17,588 nucleotides of DNA from CAZLGC01 sp964559275 (GTDB taxonomy: Bacteria > Patescibacteriota > CALEFQ01), in contig CAZLGC010000019.1 of NCBI GenBank assembly GCA_964559275.1, forward strand, positions 1 through 17,588, written 5' to 3'. Position 1 is the first letter of the stretch, and every line of letters begins with the position of its first letter. The notes under the pieces were generated by a model. That model was given only the letters and a program-made list of their open reading frames with translations, was not told the origin of the DNA and searched no databases. A program made the position numbers and the translations under genes. Positions 1 to 5,423 of the stretch are shown piece by piece.

Positions 1-28
1 TAAAAATCCGCCTTTAGGCGGATCTCTT
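1..28 (-). terminator. Rho-independent terminator
   Basis: A perfect 7-bp stem (6-12 with 17-23) closes a TTTA loop. Read on the minus strand it is followed by a T run (positions 6 to 2). It lies directly downstream of the small minus-strand membrane peptide gene, which it probably terminates. Confidence 0.8.
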
Positions 29-166
29 TTATTGTTGTACTTCCTTTATTGTCTTATATTCCGTTTCATCTTCTTGAGACTGCAGCCAGGGAACAAAGAA
101 GAAAAAGGTAATTATCATTATCGCAATAATGATTCCGACTATGATTGAAATGGTCTGTTTTTTCAT
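29..166 (-). CDS. Small single-pass membrane peptide, 45 aa
   Basis: The predicted 45-residue protein starts MKKQTIS, continues with an all-hydrophobic segment at about residues 6-27 (isoleucine- and phenylalanine-rich) and ends in an acidic, glutamine-rich tail. This is the layout of a single-pass membrane peptide with a short positively charged N-terminus. I chose the ATG at 166 because the longer in-frame start at 262 would add a proline-rich stretch that reads through the GC-rich hairpin at 191-207 and resembles no protein. No SD is visible. A good terminator follows the stop codon, which supports a real gene. I do not recognise the family and no function is assigned. Confidence 0.55.
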   Translation of the reverse strand: MKKQTISIIVGIIIAIMIITFFFFVPWLQSQEDETEYKTIKEVQQ

Positions 167-190
167 AATTTCAAAAGAATGGGGCCCCCG

Positions 191-207
191 CCCCGCCTGT
201 GGCGGGG
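191..207. repeat. GC-rich palindrome (REP-like hairpin)
   Basis: CCCCGCC at 191-197 pairs perfectly with GGCGGGG at 201-207 around a TGT loop, inside a longer G/C-only tract (181-210). It sits between the tRNA gene and the small membrane peptide gene. There is no T run on either side, so it is not a typical terminator. It may be a dispersed palindromic repeat, but no second exact copy is seen in this window. Confidence 0.5.
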
Positions 208-290
208 TGGGGAAAAGGAGTACTGACATGGAGGCTGGAGTGAATGGCCGCATAGTGGGCATTCACGTAAGCCGCAATGTCAGGACGACG

Positions 291-368
291 TGGTACCGCT
301 ACCGGGATTTGAACCCGGGTTTTCAGGATGAAAACCTGATGTCCTAGACCAGGCTAGACGATAGCGGC
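291..368 (-). tRNA. tRNA-Glu (anticodon UUC)
   Basis: On the minus strand the acceptor GCCGCTA pairs with TAGCGGT (one G-U), followed by discriminator A and an encoded CCA. The anticodon stem TCAGG/CCTGA closes the loop TTTTCAT, which gives anticodon TTC. The T stem CCGGG/CCCGG closes the loop TTCAAAT. The variable loop is 4 nt. Total length is 78 nt including CCA. The 5' end lies only 3 nt after the stop codon of the GIY-YIG gene on the same strand, so both are probably made from one transcript and separated by RNase P. No own promoter is seen. Confidence 0.95.
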
Positions 369-369
369 C

Positions 370-389
370 CCCTACGGGGGCCCGTAGGG
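370..389. repeat. 9-bp GC-rich palindrome between GIY-YIG gene and tRNA
   Basis: CCCTACGGG (370-378) and CCCGTAGGG (381-389) form a perfect 9-bp inverted repeat with a 2-nt spacer. It covers the last codons and the stop of the GIY-YIG gene and ends 1-2 nt from the tRNA 5' end. It could be a processing or pausing hairpin or a mobile palindrome that altered the protein's C-terminus. Confidence 0.6.
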
Positions 390-713
390 CCCCGTATAAT
401 ACTTTCTTCTTAATTCAGGTTTGTAATACTTCAACCAGGCAAGATATTTTATAAAATCTTCTTGGTTAAAAATCTTAGCCAATTTCTTTTTCAAGATTCT
501 GCCCGAACCAGTGTTTTTCAGAAACCATTCCATATGTTCAGTCTCTTTTCTGGTGTAGAAAGGCAAACAGAATACCAGGTCTAGGGGCAGTCTATTCCTA
601 GTAGCCTTAACATGACCATTTCTGTGCAGCCAGTATCTCTTTTTAAGATTGGCTGTGTAGCCTGTATACAACAACTGATCTCTTCTACTACGAAGAATAT
701 AAACATAATACAT
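372..713 (-). CDS. GIY-YIG domain endonuclease-like protein, 113 aa
   Basis: The protein starts MYYVYILRS and has the GIY-YIG core: YVYIL at residues 3-7, YTGYT at about 16-20, an Arg and His in KKRYWLHRNG (about 24-33), and the downstream acidic helix ETEHMEWFLK with the conserved Glu. Length and layout match the short single-domain UPF0213/YhbQ-like members, which are small nuclease-fold proteins of uncertain cellular role. The start at 713 is preceded by a strong SD (AAGGAGG, 5 nt spacing) and aligns with the family N-terminus; the upstream ATG at 791 would add 26 residues that overlap the promoter. The final residues (TGPYGPP) are encoded by the palindrome at 370-389 and look like an accretion. 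A consensus promoter lies at 748-776. Confidence 0.88.
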   Translation of the reverse strand: MYYVYILRSRRDQLLYTGYTANLKKRYWLHRNGHVKATRNRLPLDLVFCLPFYTRKETEHMEWFLKNTGSGRILKKKLAKIFNQEDFIKYLAWLKYYKPELRRKYYTGPYGPP

Positions 714-747
714 AAAACCCTCCTTTCTTCTATATAAATCATTGCTG

Positions 748-776
748 ATTGTAGCATGGCGTATTCGGCTAGTCAA
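748..776 (-). promoter_or_regulatory. Sigma-70-type promoter for the GIY-YIG gene and tRNA
   Basis: On the minus strand TTGACT (776-771) is separated by exactly 17 nt from TACAAT (753-748), about 35 nt upstream of the GIY-YIG ATG. It is divergent from the plus-strand promoter at 850-878. Confidence 0.75.
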
Positions 777-816
777 TGGCGAGGAGGGCAAATATGGCTA
801 GATATTTTCCCTAAAA

Positions 817-841
817 TAAGCCAAAAAAGGCTTAATTTTTT
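817..841. terminator. Terminator-like hairpin between divergent promoters
   Basis: TAAGCC (817-822) and GGCTTA (829-834) form a 6-bp stem around an all-A loop. A T run follows on the plus strand (836-841) and T-rich sequence also follows on the minus strand. It lies between two divergent promoters, so it may insulate them; no gene clearly ends here. Confidence 0.35.
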
Positions 842-849
842 CGGAAACC

Positions 850-878
850 TTGACAAAAATAAAAAAGTGTGATAGTAT
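850..878 (+). promoter_or_regulatory. Strong sigma-70-type promoter for the structured RNA region
   Basis: TTGACA (850-855) and TAGTAT (873-878) are spaced by exactly 17 nt; the predicted transcription start is near 885. The first downstream features are hairpins, not a gene, so the promoter probably makes a structured leader or a non-coding RNA. Confidence 0.8.
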
Positions 879-900
879 GCTAAGACGTAAAAATGGTCCA

Positions 901-1029
901 AGTTCTTTGACAACTGAAGAACTGTGGGAGAGAGCCATGCTTTAGCGCGGGAAACCGACGTCTTTGGCATGTAGAAAACATCTGTTAGTATGGTTCTCTC
1001 CTGCGAAAACCATGTTGGCAGATGTTTTT
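901..1029 (+). promoter_or_regulatory. Attenuator/riboswitch-like leader with exclusive hairpins
   Basis: Four stems are visible. AGTTCTT (901-907) pairs with AAGAACT (917-923). A GAAA-capped hairpin spans 946-960. The long stem 927-938 with 990-1001 (12 bp, one G-U) conflicts with a terminator-like stem, 975-984 with 1019-1028 (10 bp, perfect), which has an inner helix 990-995 with 1008-1013 and a T run at 1025-1029. Bases 990-995 cannot be in both helices, the usual logic of transcription attenuation. I cannot match it to a known riboswitch class. It could also be a stand-alone small RNA of about 145 nt ending near 1030. Confidence 0.6.
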
Positions 1030-1041
1030 GTTTGCTGGCTT

Positions 1042-2053
1042 GGTGGTAGTATAGAAAGCTTCTATATTACCACCAGGGCCCGGCAGAACCCTGGTGCTTA
1101 GCTTAAGCCGAACTACCGCGGTTAGCGGATGAAAAAGACAGAGCTACAAGCTGAGCTACGAGCTTCCTGCCTGCGACAAACCCTTTTCCGAGAAAGGTTG
1201 GATCGATCGATGGTGAAGGGGATGAGATTCGGGTCGTTGTCAGCGCGACCATAGTCTAAAAAAGTCTGGCCGCCGTTCCATCCGGCGCTTCTGATCAACA
1301 ACAAAAAAACTAAAGACTTGGCTTCGGTATCAGTCAGACTGATGGATAAAGGCTGATTACCGACAGGCGGTGGCGCGCCTGGGGTTAGCTGCCCGCGACC
1401 ATACTGGAGGCGCGCTCCAGAGGTTGAATAACCGGGGTCCAAATGCCCCACCGGCTTGGTCAGCTGGTAGTCGAGTTTGCGACCAGACGTTTTTGGCCCG
1501 CTTGGGCGTCTGGCCGGTATCACAAGCGATCTGGAAAATTTCTTGTTATGAGGAGTTCCCAGAGGGCTAAAAAACTGCCATCAACGGGCAGGCCTCCACC
1601 TTAGTTAGTCCGGAGGTCGGGACCTAGATGGGGTCGTTCACTGCATAACCAGGGGAACGGCGGCAGAGACAGTGCGCCAGCTTGCGCTTGATCTGTCCAC
1701 ACTTCGTCCTGCCCCCGGTTGGGCAGGGCATAACAAAACGCGGTTAGCGACCGCACCCGTCGGCTGGGACGGGAAGGGGTGCCAAACCAAGCATGCACCA
1801 AAATTTTAAAAAAGAGATGTGTCTTGTTTAAAACAAGACATACTCAAACGCGTGCTTGGCGGTCCGAGGTTTTTGTCTCGCATCAGTTGCAGACGAGCTC
1901 ATCTGCGCTGGGGCGAGCGAGAATAAGGGCAGGTAACTTTCAGCTCTAGGGGAACCTAGCCTGTCGGTATAAATTCACCCGGGACTCCGGGCGAGAGTAG
2001 ACCTTTTGGTTTATTCTTACCTCTTGGTACGGAAGAAATTCCGATATAGAGGT
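1042..2053 (+). ncRNA. Large structured non-coding RNA candidate, about 1 kb
   Basis: No credible protein is encoded here on either strand, but local inverted repeats are dense. Examples with arms: 1042-1058/1059-1074, 1071-1078/1089-1096, 1324-1333/1353-1363, 1404-1409/1415-1420, 1483-1489/1507-1513, 1575-1579/1587-1591, 1593-1597/1612-1616, 1708-1714/1721-1727, 1740-1744/1750-1754, 1756-1761/1768-1773, 1787-1796/1850-1859 (enclosing 1820-1827/1833-1840), 1889-1893/1902-1906, 1978-1982/1987-1991 and 2019-2024/2048-2053. Two stems carry GNRA loops: GGAA at 1951-1954 and GAAA at 2035-2038. I see none of the conserved cores of RNase P RNA, tmRNA, SRP RNA or group I/II introns. It lies between the promoter at 850-878 and the PPDK-like gene, so it is either a separate large RNA or a very long leader. 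Minus-strand transcription cannot be excluded. Confidence 0.5.
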
Positions 2054-2114
2054 GATCCGGCAGAGACAAAACCCTAGCGACCCTCAACTGCATTCCGAAA
2101 GGAAGGAGAACGAG

Positions 2115-4508
2115 ATGAAGGCGAAGTCGCAGAGACGACGGGGTCGACAGGCCGTTTTCCTCTTTCGGGAGGACAATGGTCACGAGACCTCCTTGTCACC
2201 GCAGGTTCGCGGCGGCAAGGGTGCGGGACTGGCTCAGATGGCACGCCTCGGTGTGCCGGTGCCGCCAGGTTTCACCGTTACTACGACGGTGGCCCGCGCG
2301 TTCAGCGAGAACGGCGTGATTCCCCGCCGCCTCGCCTGGCAGATTGAGAGGGGAATCAAAGCTCTCGAGAGGGAAACGGGCAAGGGGCTCAGTAATCCCG
2401 ATAGTCCGCTTCTTCTCTCGGTAAGGTCTGGAGCTGCCGTGTCCATGCCCGGCATGATGGATACGGTTCTGAACCTTGGGCTCAACCCCGCTACCGTCAA
2501 GGGGCTCGCCCGAGAAGCCGGCGAACGCTTTGCCTACGATTGCTACCGCCGCTTCCTCGCCATGTTCGGGGAAGTCGTGCTGGGCATTCCGCGCCAGGCG
2601 TTCGAACAGGTCCTCGCCACTGCCCGCGTCAGACAAGGGGTGGAGACGGATCAGCAGCTGGAGGCCGAAGCGCTGGCAGATGTCTGCGACACCTTTCGTG
2701 ACATCATCACTGGCGTCATTGCCGAGATCATCTTGGACGATCCACGCCAGCAGCTGCATCTGACGTTCATGGCCGTCCTAAAGTCCTGGAACAACGAGCG
2801 TGCCCGGGTTTACCGGGAAGCGCACGGAATTCCAGAATGGTGGGGCACCGCCGTCAACGTCCAGGCCATGGTGTTTGGCAACCGTGGCGACGATTCCGGC
2901 ACCGGAGTCGTCTTTAGCCGCAACGTCAAGACGGGAGAACCCGGGCTGTATGGCGAGTTTCTCGTCAACGCCCAGGGTGAAGACGTAGTGGCCGGGATTC
3001 GCACCCCGCAGCCAATCGGAAAACTCGCGGCGTGGAGTCCTTCCCTCTACGCCGAGCTCGACCAGCTGGTGCGAAAGCTGGAGGATCACTACGGCGACGT
3101 AGTGGACGTCGAGTTCACCATCGAGTCCGGAAGGCTCTACATCCTGCAGTCTCGGGTAGCCAAGCGCACCCCCGAGGCCGCGGCCACGATCGCTGTCCAC
3201 TACGTGTGGGACCAGCGTTTGAGCCGACAGGAAGCTCTGGAAAGGGTCAACCCGGAGCAGGTAGAGTTTCTGCGCTCTCCCCAGTTTGTCCAGGCCGATC
3301 TGGACGAGGCTATCGAGACCAGCTTGCTGGTGCGAGGCCTTGCCGCATCTCCTGGAGCAGCGGTCGGCATGGCGGTGTTCTCATCCGAGGACGCTTGCCG
3401 CCACGCGGCGCAGGGTCGCCCGATCATCCTGATCCGGCCTGACACCTCGCCCGAAGACCTCCGTGGCATGATGGCCGCCGAGGCTGTCGTGACTGCGACT
3501 GGAGGAGAAACTTCTCACGCGGCAGTTGTCGCTCGCGGTATGGGGAAACCCGCCGTGGTCGGCGCCTCCGACCTTCGTTTCGAAGAAGGCCGGGCTCGTG
3601 TAGGGAACACTGTCATCAACCCGGGAGTCACCATTTCTGTCGACGGCCGCCACGGTGTGGTCGTGCTCGGCGGAGTGGAACGTGCGGATGCCAACCGGCG
3701 TAAGGAAGTTAACATCTTCCTGCGTTGGCTGGAACGGTTCGGCCCGCCGCCGATGCCTCATCCTCGGATGGGCTTCGAGTGGGTAGGGAACCGAACGTCC
3801 TTGCACCGGCTCCTCAATGACTTCTACCTGTCTGACGCCATGGCCCGGCAGTCAGCAGGCACCGCGCTGGAATCCGAAGCGGTGAAACTTCGAAATCGGA
3901 TTCACGCCGAAACCGCCGAATGCCTGGCGGCCTACCTGGGAGTAGCTGTGGCTTCCGAGCTGCGGCACACGGATGCCTTCTCTCTGCAGTCTTCGACTGT
4001 GGAGTCATGGCGGCGCCTGGAGGCTTACTACGAGCTCTCCTCGCGTGACAAGTACACCGTACTTGACCGTCTCTCCCAGCTTACACTGGCCGAACAGCAG
4101 GAATTCTTCCGCCTGGCGGAGGAGATCTTTGCCAAAGGCAGTTGGGCCTCAGCATACGGAGGTCAGGCGTGGGCGCAAATCGCCAGAGCGCCTCTTAAGT
4201 TCCTGTCTAGCGAGCTCAGCCATTCCGTGTTCGCTGATCATGTGTTCGATCTGCAGCACAACACCGGTCACGTGTTCGACAAGAGCACGAGAGTGATCGA
4301 GGTTCAGTGCGCAACGGCACTGCAGCGACAACTGGATGTCAAAAAGAGGGTTTCCGGTGTCCTCGCCCTCTATGCCGAGATTCGGAAAATCGACTGCTGC
4401 TACAGTCATCGCGAAGCAGCTCAAACCTTCTCCCCTGAGGTCATCGCTCTGCTGGAGCGGGGAGAAAAACTCGGAATCTGGGCCGCTGCCGGCAAGGCGG
4501 CTGCCTAG
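2115..4508 (+). CDS. PPDK-like phosphotransferase with non-canonical C-terminus
   Basis: This 797-residue protein has an N-terminal PPDK-type ATP-grasp half: GGKGAGLA at 33-40, VPVPPGF at 47-53, SVRSGAAVSMPGMMDT at 102-117, a GNRG...SGTGVVFSR segment at 255-269, and VEFTIESGRLYILQSR at 332-347. A phosphohistidine domain follows, with GGETSHAAVVARGMGKP at 463-479 and catalytic His468. In real pyruvate phosphate dikinase a C-terminal TIM barrel with the catalytic Cys then binds PEP/pyruvate. Here residues from about 530 to 797 show none of its motifs and form a domain I do not recognise, ending with SAYGGQAWAQIA (679-690) and FDLQHNTGHVFDKS (711-724). The protein could move phosphate from ATP to His468 and then to an unknown acceptor. 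The ATG at 2115 has a good SD (AAGGAG, 6 nt spacing). Codons are GC-rich. The phosphatase gene follows after 91 nt. Confidence 0.85.
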   Translation: MKAKSQRRRGRQAVFLFREDNGHETSLSPQVRGGKGAGLAQMARLGVPVPPGFTVTTTVARAFSENGVIPRRLAWQIERGIKALERETGKGLSNPDSPLLLSVRSGAAVSMPGMMDTVLNLGLNPATVKGLAREAGERFAYDCYRRFLAMFGEVVLGIPRQAFEQVLATARVRQGVETDQQLEAEALADVCDTFRDIITGVIAEIILDDPRQQLHLTFMAVLKSWNNERARVYREAHGIPEWWGTAVNVQAMVFGNRGDDSGTGVVFSRNVKTGEPGLYGEFLVNAQGEDVVAGIRTPQPIGKLAAWSPSLYAELDQLVRKLEDHYGDVVDVEFTIESGRLYILQSRVAKRTPEAAATIAVHYVWDQRLSRQEALERVNPEQVEFLRSPQFVQADLDEAIETSLLVRGLAASPGAAVGMAVFSSEDACRHAAQGRPIILIRPDTSPEDLRGMMAAEAVVTATGGETSHAAVVARGMGKPAVVGASDLRFEEGRARVGNTVINPGVTISVDGRHGVVVLGGVERADANRRKEVNIFLRWLERFGPPPMPHPRMGFEWVGNRTSLHRLLNDFYLSDAMARQSAGTALESEAVKLRNRIHAETAECLAAYLGVAVASELRHTDAFSLQSSTVESWRRLEAYYELSSRDKYTVLDRLSQLTLAEQQEFFRLAEEIFAKGSWASAYGGQAWAQIARAPLKFLSSELSHSVFADHVFDLQHNTGHVFDKSTRVIEVQCATALQRQLDVKKRVSGVLALYAEIRKIDCCYSHREAAQTFSPEVIALLERGEKLGIWAAAGKAAA

Positions 4509-4519
4509 TCCAAAACTGG

Positions 4520-4547
4520 GGGTAGCATTGTTGACGCAGTGCTACCC
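4520..4547 (+). promoter_or_regulatory. Intergenic hairpin after the PPDK-like gene
   Basis: GGGTAGCA (4520-4527) pairs perfectly with TGCTACCC (4540-4547), starting 11 nt after the PPDK-like stop. There is no T run directly after it. Its last two bases also belong to the next hairpin (4546-4593), so the two helices compete at their junction. Confidence 0.6.
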
Positions 4548-4593
4548 TCCACCCTTTTCTCTGCTAATCATTAGTAGGGAAAAGAAGTGGAGG
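4546..4593 (+). promoter_or_regulatory. Long hairpin that buries the phosphatase SD
   Basis: Bases 4546-4552 (CCTCCAC) pair with 4587-4593 (GTGGAGG), and 4554-4567 pair with 4571-4584 around a 3-nt TCA loop, with a small 1x2 internal loop between. That is about 21 bp with two G-U pairs. The 3' arm holds the SD (GGAGGT at 4589-4594) of the next gene, whose ATG is at 4600. Folded, it should block ribosome access, suggesting translational control or dependence on ribosomes or a factor opening it. Confidence 0.7.
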
Positions 4594-4599
4594 TAATTA

Positions 4600-5187
4600 A
4601 TGGAAAGAAAAGAAGGCGATGCGCTGCGCCACATCGTCTTGTCGGGGCATACTCAGTATCAGCCCGAGATAACCGTATGCCGGCATGCCGGAGAAGTAGT
4701 CCCGGTCGGCCCGTATGAGGTTATGGCTGGGGGGACAATGTACCTTCAGTCCCAAGATCTCCAAAGAGCTGATGTCCTAGTTCCCCTGACAGATGAGTGG
4801 GCGCGCCTCCTCCGTAACGGACACCGCTACGACGTACTGCCGGCAATCCTGCCGGACTTCGGCGGTGTTCCGAAGAACTGGAGAAACTTCCTCTGCGGTA
4901 AAGTTCTGCCGCTTCTGGAGGAAGGCAAGAAAGTCCTGGCGTTTTGCACCGCCGGGCACGGCCGGACGGGCACATTCCTGGCGTCGCTGATTGCGATTCT
5001 GGAAACCAGGGAACAGACGCCCGATCCGATCAAAGCCGTATGGGAGCGCTACTGCGATGAGGCCGTGGAAACGCTGGCCCAGGCCGAAGGTATTTTCGCC
5101 ATTCGCGGCGAGGAGCTCCCGGACGAGCACTATCAGAGAACTCTGCGCTACGGCCAGGTTCTCATTCCCCGTAACGATGAGTCATGA
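4600..5187 (+). CDS. Cysteine-dependent (PTP/DSP-type) phosphatase, 195 aa
   Basis: The P-loop FCTAGHGRTGT at residues 115-125 fits the Cys-X5-Arg-Thr signature of protein tyrosine and dual-specificity phosphatases (nucleophile Cys116, Arg122). ILPDFGGVP at 83-91 resembles the WPD loop and offers Asp86 as general acid. A helical tail follows. Family members remove phosphate from Tyr, Ser/Thr, nucleotides, lipids or RNA ends; the substrate cannot be read from the sequence. The ATG at 4600 has a clear SD (GGAGGT, 5 nt spacing), sequestered in the hairpin at 4546-4593. The gene follows the PPDK-like gene by 91 nt with no convincing terminator between, so they are probably co-transcribed and may act on one phosphorylated target (inference). 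Confidence 0.82.
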   Translation: MERKEGDALRHIVLSGHTQYQPEITVCRHAGEVVPVGPYEVMAGGTMYLQSQDLQRADVLVPLTDEWARLLRNGHRYDVLPAILPDFGGVPKNWRNFLCGKVLPLLEEGKKVLAFCTAGHGRTGTFLASLIAILETREQTPDPIKAVWERYCDEAVETLAQAEGIFAIRGEELPDEHYQRTLRYGQVLIPRNDES

Positions 5188-5206
5188 CAAAGGCTGCCAA
5201 TCCGCT

Positions 5207-5330
5207 GCCTGATGTCGGCATCGTTTCGGATAAGAGGTAACAGTCGTTGCCTCTTCCCACGAGGGCGGGTCAATTCCGGTGTAGACTCTCTCCCTCCGAC
5301 TAAGTTTTGCTTAGTCGGCGCACCAGAATT
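5207..5330 (+). ncRNA. Structured 3' region after the phosphatase gene
   Basis: No gene is seen between 5188 and 5423. Instead there is a short GATG/CATC hairpin near 5210, a 10-bp stem 5232-5241/5246-5255 with loop AGTC, and a 9-bp stem 5296-5304/5310-5318 enclosed by the near-perfect pair 5272-5281/5321-5330. This may be a structured 3' UTR or a small RNA; no promoter of its own was found. Confidence 0.4.
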
Positions 5331-5346
5331 CCTGCCTTCTTGAGAC

Positions 5347-5380
5347 AAAAGAACCTTCCTTACCGAGGGTTCTTTTGATT
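5347..5380 (+). terminator. Rho-independent terminator of the cassette
   Basis: AAAAGAACC (5347-5355) pairs with GGTTCTTTT (5368-5376), followed by T-rich sequence. It ends the PPDK-like/phosphatase transcript just before the tsaD promoter. Confidence 0.75.
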
Positions 5381-5388
5381 ATTTCGAC

Positions 5389-5416
5389 TTGAAAAAACAA
5401 GATTTTCGTCTATAAT
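5389..5416 (+). promoter_or_regulatory. tsaD promoter, probably giving a leaderless mRNA
   Basis: TTGAAA (5389-5394) and TATAAT (5411-5416) are spaced by 16 nt. The predicted start site, about 7 nt downstream, coincides with the tsaD ATG at 5424, and no SD lies between. Confidence 0.8.
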
Positions 5417-5423
5417 AAAACCA

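Noticed and set aside
893..910. Five-codon leader peptide (ATG to TGA) and a two-codon frame at 937-945
   Set aside because: No run of one regulatory amino acid codon and no SD for the first; too short to support a translated attenuator.
773..970. 65-codon minus-strand open frame across both promoters
   Set aside because: It covers two good promoters and the terminator-like hairpin and has no SD or recognisable motif.
1122..1523. 133-codon minus-strand open frame in the RNA region
   Set aside because: Composition is odd (Arg/Ser/Gly-rich), there is no SD or domain, and it crosses several strong hairpins; it fits a chance frame in GC-rich structured DNA.
885..2053. RNase P RNA, tmRNA, SRP RNA, T-box, or group I/II intron
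   Set aside because: The conserved cores I know for these (for example GAGGAAAGUC of RNase P, the GGAAGGAAGCAG type SRP loop, domain V of group II introns) were not found on either strand by eye; a covariance search is still decisive.
2052..2114. Upstream start for the PPDK-like gene
   Set aside because: The added 21 residues overlap the last predicted RNA stem, and the ATG at 2115 has the good SD.
2196..2759. Long antisense frames opposite the PPDK-like gene
   Set aside because: They are mirror frames of a GC-rich gene with clear family motifs on the plus strand.
291..5380. Mobile element integrated at tRNA-Glu with attL/attR
   Set aside because: No second copy of the tRNA 3' end was found in the window and no integrase or transposase gene is present, so integration is not shown.
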